From positions 32,116,001 to 32,180,000 of the forward strand of contig OZ020244.1 of the NCBI GenBank assembly GCA_963971285.1: a DNA stretch of 64,000 nt, given 5' to 3'. Of the stretch, positions 11,498 through 20,778 are shown in pieces. Under the pieces are notes generated by a model that was given only the letters and a program-made list of their open reading frames with translations, ran no database searches and was not told the origin of the DNA. A program made the translations under genes and the position numbers. The DNA is from Astropecten irregularis (Eukaryota; Echinodermata; Asteroidea; Paxillosida; Astropectinidae). Position 1 is the stretch's first letter, and every line of letters begins with the position of its first letter.

Positions 11498-11967
11498 AGG
11501 GTGCAGACCAATAAATAAATTCCCATTGGCTCCCATGCTGAATAGCCAATTTCAAAAAAATATTAAAAAAACTCAGAAGTTTCTCAGACACTCAAGCTAT
11601 ACACCAAAATGAAGCTGAAAACTTCAATTTTTATTTTCATTTCAATTTTCTATAGGGTAACCAATGACGTTTTGAGGAAAATCCATCCAAAGGAAAATAC
11701 CCTGAAAACGGCCATGTTGACTGGTGCCAGACTAAAAAAATGTACCCCTCCCCTACATGCCCAAGTAGAGCGAGTTTAGGGCCAGAATTCATCCAAACAG
11801 CTCAAAAATGCAAGTCCAAACTCTGGCGACCGGGTTCCATCCATTTTCTTTACAAGACTTCCCATGTAGGGCCCAGCAAATGATTTTATAAAAAAGATTT
11901 TGAGGGTATAAAAAAAATTAATGAGCTCCGCGGACTGATCTGGACCTATTTACTGGTCTGCACCCCT
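11498..11967. mobile_element. Terminal-inverted-repeat element (GGGTGCAGACCA ends)
   Basis: Left end AGGGTGCAGACCAATAAATA; right end TATTTACTGGTCTGCACCCC, its near-perfect complement. About 470 bp, no ORF. Single copy in this window. Confidence 0.6.
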
Positions 11968-12031
11968 CAGCTGAACTCGGGCATTATGCTGAAGATGAAC
12001 AAAACACACCATCTATCGAGTACACCACCAG

Positions 12032-12282
12032 GAGTCAATTTCATAGAGCTGCTTAAGCACCAAACTTTGCTCAAGCACCAAAAAACTTGGTACATAAAAT
12101 CAGTATACCATCCAAAACTCCTTGTGAATGTTATGCTCAGTAAACATTAAACAATGACCTAATACAAGTCAAAAGAAGTCAACATCATATGAACATTTGG
12201 TTGGAAATCCTGTTTGATCAAGGAGGACTTTTCATGATTAAGCATTAATGTTGTGCTTAAGCAGCTCTATGAAATTGGCCCC
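12032..12282. mobile_element. Foldback repeat family B, copy 2
   Basis: Left end AGTCAATTTCATAGAGCTGC, right end GCAGCTCTATGAAATTGGCC. Internal AAGCACCAAA motifs in both orientations. Confidence 0.8.
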
Positions 12283-12329
12283 AGTTCTTCTCAGAACCTT
12301 AAGTACTCACAAAAGAGGATATTTACATG

Positions 12330-12568
12330 GAGCCAATTTCATGGAGATGCTAAGCACAAAAAAATGCTTAGCACAAAAATGTCTTGCCCAATAAAACAAG
12401 CCACCTTTAAAAATTCCATTTGATATTCATGTTAAGCGAACAACAGCCAAAGAACAATCACAAGCGATATAAAACCATGGAAATTTGGTTGTTAACCCTG
12501 TTTTTATTAAGACAGAAATGTCATGCTAAGCAAATATTTGTGCTAAGCAGCGCCATGAAATTGGCCCC
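12330..12568. mobile_element. Foldback repeat family B, copy 3
   Basis: Left end AGCCAATTTCATGGAGATGC, right end GCGCCATGAAATTGGCCCC. It lies about 50 bp after copy 2 and is closer in sequence to the copy at 3231-3471. Confidence 0.8.
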
Positions 12569-12983
12569 TGATGTTTCGCTAATCTCATCCCGAGGCTTCC
12601 TGTAATAAAAAAGACACACGACACATTCGGATTCTGAAAAAGCTTTAAACAAAAACTCCCGTTTATCAAATGTTTCATGCCACTTTTGTGTAACCAATCT
12701 TGTAAAGTTATACCACAGTAAGTGGAAATGTATTCTTTGTACAAAAATAAAATAGAAAATTGCACGATTTTGAATAATTTAAACAATTTCAGTTATGATC
12801 GCATATGAAGTTCAATAAAAAAAAAAGTCAACAAAAACAACCTATTTGCTTTTAAAAAATGAATTAAACTGCTAGGTATAGCTTAACATGTTCCTCTATT
12901 AGTATTTGATTAAAAACCTGCCAAAGTCCCAAAACATTCAAATTTATTTGACCCAAATTTTCAGCAAAAGCATATGGCACATT

Positions 12984-13346
12984 TTAAAGGTAGTATCATG
13001 GCAAGAAACCAAAAACAGAAATGTTCACAGATTTACGTATAACTTACAGGGTATGAAGATGGTGGTGGTAGAAACATACCGTTAAAAATTGTTCTGCCTG
13101 AAATGGTGTATTTATCCAGAAATTAATCAAACAACAACCGAAAATCTTTTTGATCTTTTAATAGATCAAAAATAAAAGAGAGAAAGACTTAAGAAATAGG
13201 CCTATGTTTTACACTGTTTTCTCAAAAAGTGGGCACCATATGGGACTGGAAATTTTCTCACATGACTGTGACTGCATCTTCCCTGATATTTTTGCCCATG
13301 AATCTGCATTCCTTTGACAAAAACCAAAGTATGATATTATCTTTAA
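12984..13346 (+). mobile_element. TTAA-flanked MITE family C, copy 2
   Basis: Starts TTAAAGGTAGTATCATGGCA and ends AGTATGATATTATCTTTAA. It has the same interior as copy 1 (GAAGATGGTGGTGGTAGAAA; AAAAAGTGGGCACC). Confidence 0.85.
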
Positions 13347-13516
13347 GTGCACATGCACCACATACAAAATGGCCCTGCGTGTATGGCTACTATGTATGAT
13401 GTATCAATCTGTTTGCATTTGGTTCAAATTGGACCAGCCTTTACCAATAAAGAAAAATACAAATACCGCTCACCTGTATATGTTCTCTGGTGTCTTTTCA
13501 AGGCACTACTGAATTA

Positions 13517-13871
13517 GAATGCCTTATCACAGTGGCAACACACATTTGGTTGCTCACCTGTATTTTTTCTCATATGTCTCTTCAAGGAACTACTATCTGA
13601 GAATGCTCTATAACAGTGCGTACAAATATATGGCCGCTCTCCTGTATGTGTTCTCATATGTATCTTCAGGTTATCATTCCGTGAGAATGCTTTATCACAA
13701 TAGCTGCACACATATGGCTTCTCACCTGTATGCATTCTCAGGTGCAACTTCAAGGTATCATTGTGTGAGAATGCTTTATGACAGTGGCTACACACGTATG
13801 GCCGCTCACCTGTATGTGTTCTAATATGTGCCCTCAAGGTACTACTATATGAGAATGCCTGATCACAGTGG
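13517..13871 (-). pseudogene. Zinc-finger tail of the PRDM9-like gene, severed by the palindromic insertion
   Basis: Continues the finger array on the far side of the insertion at 13872-14287. On the minus strand it resumes exactly at HCDQAF. Recognition helices of four fingers follow: [37 protein letters not shown] fifth finger begins CDKAF and is stopped by TAA, although the next codons still read FSSALKRHQR and TGER. Linkers are TGERP/TGEKP at 84-bp spacing. The finger SDSSSLKRH ends MRKN, lacking the last His ligand. Removing the insertion would place these codons in frame with the array upstream. Confidence 0.85.
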
Positions 13872-14287
13872 GCAATTCCAGCGTAACGGACATGACAATT
13901 ACACAGTTTTTGCCTTATTCAGAGGATCATAAAGTAGGATTGGCAGTTTGCAAACAATTTTAATTAGGCTTATCAGACACATTTAACTATCAGTGACATA
14001 TGTAGTAAATTTTATGTAATTTCATTGAACAGTTGTAGAGAAAAAGCACTTCTTGTGACCGTAACGGACATGACAACTTAGTGTCATGTCCGTTACGGTC
14101 ACAAGAAGGGCATTTTCTCTACAACTGTTCAATGAAATTACATAAAATTTACTACATATGTCACAGATAGTTAAATGTGTCTGATAAGCCTAATTAAAAT
14201 TGTTTGCAAACTGCCAATCCTACTTTATGATCCTCTGAATAAGGCAAAAACTGTGTAATTGTCATGTCCGTTACGCTGGAATTGCTG
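13872..14287. mobile_element. 416-bp palindromic element inserted in the PRDM9-like finger array
   Basis: A near-perfect palindrome centred at about 14078; each arm is about 205 bp. The outer ends are GCAATTCCAGCGTAACGGAC and its complement. The motif GTAACGGACATGACA occurs at both the outer and inner end of each arm. It is flanked by AGTGG on both sides (13867-13871, 14288-14292), a 5-bp target duplication. No ORF, so non-autonomous. On the minus strand it adds the codons SAIPA and a TAA stop to the zinc-finger frame. Intact arms and duplication suggest a young insertion. I do not recognise the family. Confidence 0.85.
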
Positions 14288-17200
14288 AGTGGTAACACAC
14301 ATATGGCTGCTCACCTGTATGTGTTCTCATATGTGCCTTTAAGTTATTAGCCAGCGAGAATGCCTTATTACAGTGGCTACACACATGTGGCCGCTCACCT
14401 GTATGTGTTCTCATATGACTCTTCAAGTCACTTTTCTGTGCGAATGCCCAATCACAGTGGCTACACACAAATGGCCTCTCACCTGTATGTGTTCTCATCA
14501 CATGTGTCTTCAAAGTACTACTCCGTGTGAATGCCTTATCACAATAGCTACAAACATGACGCCTCTCTTCTGTGTGTGTTCTCATATGTTTCTTCAAGTC
14601 ACCATTCAGTGGGAATGCCCAATCACAGTGGCTACACACATATGGCTTCTCACCTGTATGCATTCTCATATGATTCTTCAAGTTACCACTCTGAATGAAT
14701 GCCTCACCACAATAGCTACAAACATGGCGTCTCTCTCCTGTATGTGTTCTCATATGTCTCTCTAAGTCACCATTCCCTGAGAATGCCTTATAACAGTGAA
14801 TACACACATATGGCCGCTCTCCTGTATGTGCTCTCAGATGTCTTTTCAAGAAACTACTGAATGAGAATGTCTTATCACAGTGGCTACACACATATGGTTT
14901 CTCAACTGTATTGTTTCTCATATGTCTCTTCAAGGCACTTCTATCTGAGAATGCCTTATCACAGTGGCTACAAATATATGGCCGCTCACCTGTATGTGTT
15001 CTCATATGAGTCTTAAGGCTCCTATTCCGTGTGAATGCCTTGGCACAGTGACTACACACATATGGCTGCTCACCTGTATGTAATCTCATGTGTATTTTAA
15101 GGCTACTATTCCGTGTGAATGCCTTGTCACAGTGGCTACACACATTTGGCCTCTCTCCTCTCTCTGTTCCTTCATATTTTGTCAACTGACTGCTCAGTAA
15201 CAACGTTTCATCAGCATGTGCCTTTTTGCTAGTGTGTCTAATTTGGTGAGTTTTGAATATCATAGTTTGGCAATTCCTGTCCTGGGAATGTTTTACCTTG
15301 TCACTGTGAGACCCCATCTGGTGCTCAATCAATTTCACATTAGCTGAGAAAGCCATTCCGCAAAAGTGACAATAGTATTGCCTCGTATAATCTGTAGTGT
15401 TTATACAGGAGTTTTCTTTCTCACAATAAGCTTTCCGACTGTTGTATATTTTCCTCAAAGGCTGTCTTGTGCTAAACGAGTTCTGAACTTGAGAAGCTAT
15501 TTTGGCATTGCATGCACTGATGTTGAATGCGGACACCTTTATCTTCTGAAGCTTAAGGTACTTGTACCACTCGGTAGATGTTCCATGGGAGAACTTCAGA
15601 TGTCCAGCCAGGAACATGTAATCAGAGAAGATCTTGTCACACTTTGGACAAGGATGGCGCAAAGAACCTGAGTAAGAAAGTATGAAAAGGATAATTAAGG
15701 ATCAATTTCATGGAGAACTTTGTGAAGAGGCATATGTATCATGCACATCACCAATGTGGTGTTATGTTGGCGTTGAAGATTTTCCTTTTTTAACTGGCAA
15801 GTTGTCTGTTTAGTTGCCTTTAATTATTTCTCAGTCTATCATTATGTAAATTTACCGACTCATTTTTCATCAAATTCCCATCAGAGAAACTGACTGGATT
15901 AGTTTTTAAGCCGTTGAAAAGTGAACAAAGAAAATTGAACGGAGCAGGATTTGAACCTGTGACCCCTGGAATACCCTACTGGCAATCCCTTTTTGAAGTT
16001 TGAAGGGAGGGACAGGTTTAAAAATCAATTACATTTGCAACTCTATCTGCATTAAAAAAGCCTAACTCAAATGAAAAACGTAATGCGAAAGGTAGTGTCA
16101 TTTGGTCACAATATAAATGGGTGCATTCTAACACAAGTCAGCCCTTACTGGGAATGGTCGTGCTATACTGCACAAAACAAGCGAGAGAATGGGGACGCGG
16201 TTGTCTGGTGTCGACCCGTGTCAGCTAATGCACCCAAAATAATACAGTAGATTAACTGCACAGGCAACGATGCAAAAATAAATCCTTACAAGAAGATTGT
16301 TTAAAAATGAAAATAAAAGATTTTGTTTGGTTACTTTTCATCCTTTGGACGCTGTGAGCTGTCACCGCAATTGCAAGCTCAGTTGCATATTCCTCTCCAT
16401 AGAAGACCAGTAACTCCTGCCCAGGGGAGATTGCCTTGAAGCTCCTGTAGTAAATTTCTCCGCAGTACTGATATGCCACTAGATTCTGTTCGGCTTCACT
16501 GCAAGCACAGTTTAAATAACGCATCCAGTTGCCTTTATTTGGGTTTTGGCCATCCACATAATGGCTTTGACCATCATGATCAAAAATCTGTTCGAAACAA
16601 AATACAAAAAGTTTAGGAAAATTAATTCACAAAATAAACAATTTTCTTGTTTGGAAATTTGAGTGCTGTACAATACACCGACTTTGCTGAAATTGTGAAA
16701 ATCAAATGATACATTGAAATATAGGAGTTAAAAAAAAAAACCTGAATAAAGTGGGATTCGAACCTGCAAGCATTAACCTACCTCCCATGTATAGCCACTG
16801 TCTTGGTAAGCTTCCCCAACTATCTCTCCTCCGTAGGGTCCAAACCGTACACCTTTGGGGAAAGCCTTCTTCGCCCAAACACCAAGACCAGCATTTTCGA
16901 TCCCGGGTTCTTTAACTACCAGTCCGTCGGGAAGGCTTTCCTTGGCTTGTTCTCTGCTTCCCTTTGGGACTGGGGTATCTTTGATGACAGTCAAGGGATG
17001 CTGAGGGCAGTCATTTTCATACAGCTCGTGACAGTCCTCACAATCTGAAAGTTTCAATTTTGAAGAAGTTTGAAGACTTTTCTTTAAAAGGGCATGTACA
17101 ACATTGGTAACAAATAAAAACAGAAATGTGCACAGATCTACATATAACTTTCAGGATATGAAGATGGTGGTGCTAGAAACATACCGTTAAAATATTTCTG

Positions 17201-19804
17201 CCTGAAATGTTGTACTTATCCAGAAATTAGTAAAATAAAGACCGAAAACAGTTTTGATCTCGGGGTAAGATCAAAATCATTGCTTACAGTTTTATAAGAA
17301 AAATTTAGTGGTTTTTTTTTGGTTTTTGCTATTTTCTCGTGACTCAGATGTCAGATTGAGCTCAAATTTTCACAGGTTTAATAATTATTTCATGAACATG
17401 CTGGATCACACAAAGCATAAGTGCTGTTATGTGACCTTTACCAATCATGTATTATATCTTTAATACTAAATCACCCCCAAAACAAAAGAATCTGTGCGAC
17501 TTGAATTATACATCAACATATTATTTCTAAGTTAATGAGTGCTTAAAGTTAGGAGGGCCTGATTTGTTTCGATCCTAGCAGGATCTTTCTCAAAGGATAT
17601 AGGAATTAGTAAAAAAGTTAATGAGAGTAAAAAGGCGTTTTATTTTATGTTCCTACATATGTAATTGTCATCATTTGGTTCATCCAAGTCTTTGTAGTTT
17701 TTCTGGGCACCTTCACGTTGCGGGTATCGGCATTCATTCACTGACCTTTTATCACCTATGAAGTTAAAAATTCAAATCAAGAAAAAAAAATCAAGATGTT
17801 GCATAATATTTCCTTCAAGATGCTTTTATTAATTTATGCCAAGGAAAAAATCATGCAGCAAAGAACAGAAATAAATCAACTCATAATTGAACAAAGAAAT
17901 AAAAGTCTTGTCTTAAAAAATTGACTGGAGTGAGATTTGAACCAGTGACCTCCAGAATGCCGCACCGGCACTCTTACCAACTGAGCTCTCAACTGAGTCC
18001 TATGTTGGTGGTGTCCCTATATTTAGTCAATTATCTTTGTTTGTTTGGCAGTCAGAAGCCATGGCTCATATGTGCAGCATTAACAATTCCGCAATCTGAG
18101 AAACAGTAGGCCTCTACATACATGTATAGGGGATCACTCAAAGAGGATACAGCTTTTTAATCAATATAATCATCAAATAACCACAAGGGAAACTGACTGG
18201 ATTAATTTCAAGTCTTTGTAAAGTGAACAAAGAAAAAATTGACTGGAGCGGGATTCGAACCAGTGACCTCCATAGTGTGTGTGTCATTTTAACAAATTGC
18301 CAGTGTATGAAAATGAAAACATAATTTACTAACCTTGCAAATGCAAATGAACAACTGAAATTTCAACTACTGTATCTTACAAATTCATGAACGCATATTG
18401 AATTTTAAAAACAGACAGTCCTGAGACCACAACTGCTTATCACATTTCAATTTCTGTGCCCAGCCTTTTCAAATGCAAATTTATGCAACCTACCAGTTTT
18501 TCTTGGAGAAGTTCCAGGCTTTGAGTCCACATACTTTGGTTTTCTTTTGCAAAAAGGCCCACTCATAAATTCCGGCTTGGATACAGATAAACCTGAAGAC
18601 AAAATATTAAAGAAGAGATGGAAGAGAGTTTGCATGAAAGGTCGTGTATAAGCAATATCTCATCACTTGTGGTCAATTCATTTATGTTCAATAAATCAGT
18701 CTGTTATTTAAAAAAAAAAAAAAATGCAGCCTTTTAAGGAATAAACTAATTTAATGGTGAGAAAATGACGAATACAACTGATTAAAATTCAAAGCTTGCT
18801 TCTGTGGAAGCGGAAGCAGAGGAGGAAGCGGAAACTGAGGCGGAGGAGAAGGCGGAGGCGGAGGAGAAGGCGGAGGTGGAGGAGGAAGCAAAAGCAGAGA
18901 CAGAGGCAGAGGAGGAGGAAGCGGAGGCAGAGGTGCAGGAGGAAGAAGAGGAGGAAGCGGAGAAGGCGGAGGAGGAAGCGGAGGAGGCAGAAGTGGAGGC
19001 GGAGGAGGAAGAAGAGGAGGAAGCGGAGAAGGCGGAGGAGGAAGCGGAGGAGGCAGAAGTGGAGGAGGCAGAAGTGGAGGCCGAGGAGGAAGAAGAGGAG
19101 GAAGCGGAGAAGGCGGAGGAGGAAGAAGAGGAGGAAGCGGAGGAGGCAGAAGTGGAGGCCGAGGAGGAAGAAGAGGAGGAAGCGGAGAAGGCGGAGGAGG
19201 AAGCGGAGGAGGAAGTGGAGGAGGCAGAAGTGGAGGCAGGAGAGGAAGAAGAGGAGGAAGCGGAGAAGGCGGAGGAGGAAGCGAAGGAGGAAGCAGAGGA
19301 GGCAGAAGTGGAGGCGGAGGAGGCAGCAGAGGAGGCAGAAGTGGAGGCGGAGGAGGCAGAAGTGGAGGCGGAGGAGGAAGCGGAGGCGGAGACAGAGACA
19401 GAGGCGGAGGCAGAGGTGGAGACAGAGGTGGCGGAGGCGGAGGCGGAGGCGGAGCTGGAGACAGAGGAGGAAGCGGAGGAGGAAGCGGAAGAGGAAGCGG
19501 AAGCAGGAGGCGGAAGCGGAGGCGGAGGCAGAGGCGGAGGCGGAAACAGAGGAGGAAGCGGAGGCGGAGGTAGAGGCAGAGGCAAAGGAGGACGCGGAAT
19601 CGGAGGAGGAGAAGGCGGAAGAGGAATTCAATTCAAACTGCTGTTGATTCATTGCACAAGTACAGAACACTCACCAATTTCCACTAGCCTCTCATAATTC
19701 TCCTTCATGTTTTGCAGTCTCAGCTTGTCATATTCTGAAAGTTCTGTGAACTCACTGTCACTGAAGAACTGCTCAATGCCATCTGCGCCACTTGCCTTGG
19801 ACAT
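14271..19804 (-). CDS. PRDM9: PRDM9/Meisetz-like histone methyltransferase with KRAB, PR/SET and C2H2 finger array (truncated)
   Basis: In vertebrates PRDM9 binds DNA through its finger array and trimethylates H3K4/K36 to place meiotic recombination. Exons (minus, 5' to 3'): 19833-19675, 18592-18494, 17755-17657, 17044-16782, 16587-16335, 15667-14271. From ATG 19804-19802 they join in phase to 746 codons. Domains: KRAB (FSDSEFTELSEYDKLRLQNM, residues about 10-44); SSXRD-like segment (YKDLDEPNDDNYIY, about 95-110); zinc knuckle CEDC-x7-CPQH (111-125); PR/SET with FGPYGGEI, GNWMRYLNCA and LLVFYGEEYA, keeping the catalytic Tyr; two isolated C2H2 fingers; then ten tandem fingers with TGE(R/K/Q)P linkers. 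Fingers differ mainly at helix positions -1, 3 and 6. The third array finger lacks its last His. The stop comes from the insertion at 13872-14287. The donor at 16334 (AAAA|GTAACC) was chosen because it keeps phase. A coding exon upstream of 19833 is not excluded. Confidence 0.9.
15888..15975 (-). mobile_element. tRNA-derived SINE fragment
   Basis: The minus strand has a B box AGGTTCAAATCCTGCTCC and the tail words TCTTTGTTCAC and AATCCAGTCAG, shared with 18188-18275. In the PRDM9-like intron 15668-16334. Confidence 0.5.
17084..17463. mobile_element. TTAA-flanked MITE family C, divergent copy 3
   Basis: Begins TTAAAAGGGCATGTACAAC and ends TGTATTATATCTTTAA. The interior shares GAAGATGGTGGTGCTAGAAA with family C but has a different right half (GTGACCTTTACCAATCATG) shared with 19886-20262 and 51597-51984. 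In a PRDM9-like intron. Confidence 0.75.
17536..17600 (+). repeat. Repeat family E, short copy
   Basis: TTAGGAGGGCCTG then CGATCCTAGCAGGATC then TTTCTCAAAGG. Intronic. Confidence 0.5.
17926..18010 (-). mobile_element. tRNA-derived SINE
   Basis: The minus strand contains A-box-like GAGCTCAGTTGGTAAGAG and B-box-like GGTTCAAATC at tRNA spacing, then an AT-rich tail. In the PRDM9-like intron 17756-18493. Confidence 0.6.
18188..18275 (-). mobile_element. tRNA-derived SINE fragment
   Basis: B box GGTTCGAATCCCGCTCCAG on the minus strand, followed by TTTCTTTGTTCAC and AATCCAGTCAG. Same family as 17926-18010. Confidence 0.55.
18808..19626 (+). repeat. ~820-bp purine-only minisatellite in a PRDM9-like intron
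   Basis: The + strand is an almost unbroken run of A and G with a C every 6-12 bases, built from GGAGGC, GGAAGC, GGAGAA and AGAAGTGGAGGC units; higher-order units of about 60 bp repeat. All frames are open over hundreds of codons (Glu/Ala, Arg or Ser/Ala runs), which is a composition effect. It lies inside the intron between exons 19833-19675 and 18592-18494, whose splice sites fit without it. Such tracts can form triplex or G-quadruplex structures. Confidence 0.85.
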
Positions 19805-19863
19805 ATCGTTGTAGTTGTACCTTCTTTGCACAACTGTGAGGGGGCGTGGACACCAATCAAACA

Positions 19864-20778
19864 AGACAAAATAGTTGACCCAATGAAGTTATTAGGTCAC
19901 AGAACAGCACTCATACAATAATAAAGCTGTGAAATTTTGAGCTCAATAATCGGACATATCTGAGTCATGAGAAACAGCGGAAACCCGACTCAGTTTTTCT
20001 CATAAAACGCAAGAATGGTTTTGATCTTACCCCAAGATCAAAACTGGTTTTGGTCTTTGTTTTACAAATTTCTGGATAATACTAGATTTTTAATAGTATT
20101 AGTAGGCCTACTATTAGTAGGTAGGCCTACACCGTTTCAGGTGGAAAATTTTTTTAACAAAATGTTTCTATAATTCTAGGCTACCTGCACGATCTTCAGA
20201 GATACGTAAATCTGTGAACATTTCTATTTGGGTATGTTATAATCCTACTTACCTTTAGTTTAAATGAATTGATTTTCATCTGATTCTGAGCCTGGAAGTT
20301 CAATTCAGTTCTTTAAATCCCCTCCACGATGCTTTGTGTGACACTAACAGTGACAGCCAATTTTTCTGTTTACTTTTTAGTTTTTAGAAAAAGGCTCCTC
20401 CGCGTGCAAGTAACAAAACACAACAAGAGCTATGGCCAAGATGGAAGGGAAAGTCTTGTAATGAGTTGTATCCTACCTTTTATCTTATCTGTTATCAAGT
20501 GAGCTAGCTGGTCAAGTGAACCATGATTTCTTCCTCCATGAGTGAACTAATTAAGACTGAAAATTATGTTAGTGTTACGTGTCAAACGCCAAACTCGACA
20601 CGTTTCGTCTGCTGCCGGATTTTTAATTTTATCAATAAATCGCGCCCCCTCGCGACACAGTGTGGCCAGTTTACACAGCATAGTCTGGTTCCTTGCCCAA
20701 AGATTCCCTGACGACTACACACACAACACTGATCCATTTGGATTATTCGAACTTCGAGTTGAGTTGTTGAAATCAAAC
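19864..20778. promoter_or_regulatory. Head-to-head intergenic interval between the PRDM9-like and MULE-like genes
   Basis: The two genes diverge from this stretch of about 0.9 kb, so their promoters must lie here or overlap. It contains a MITE (19886-20262). On the minus strand there is a donor-like AAAG|GTAAGT at 20253/20252 that could end a non-coding first exon of the PRDM9-like gene. No TATA box stands out. Confidence 0.45.
19886..20262. mobile_element. TTAA MITE family C, divergent copy 4 (truncated left end)
   Basis: Shares GGTCACAGAACAGCACTC and TTTCTGGATAATAC words with 51597-51984. It ends near ATCCTACTTACCTTTAG. It lies between the PRDM9-like and MULE-like genes. Confidence 0.65.

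Noticed and set aside
13519-13824. Plus-strand ORF opposite the zinc fingers (and another at 14373-14765)
   Set aside because: A shadow of the 84-bp finger repeat on the minus strand.
14271-14287. Stop at the end of the finger array as the natural C-terminus
   Set aside because: The stop lies within the inserted palindrome, and intact fingers in the same frame resume beyond it.
18796-19697. Very long ORFs on both strands (Glu/Ala-rich, Arg-rich, Ser/Ala-rich)
   Set aside because: They arise from a purine-only repeat lacking stop codons in all frames. The stretch lies inside an intron of the PRDM9-like gene whose splice sites join without it.
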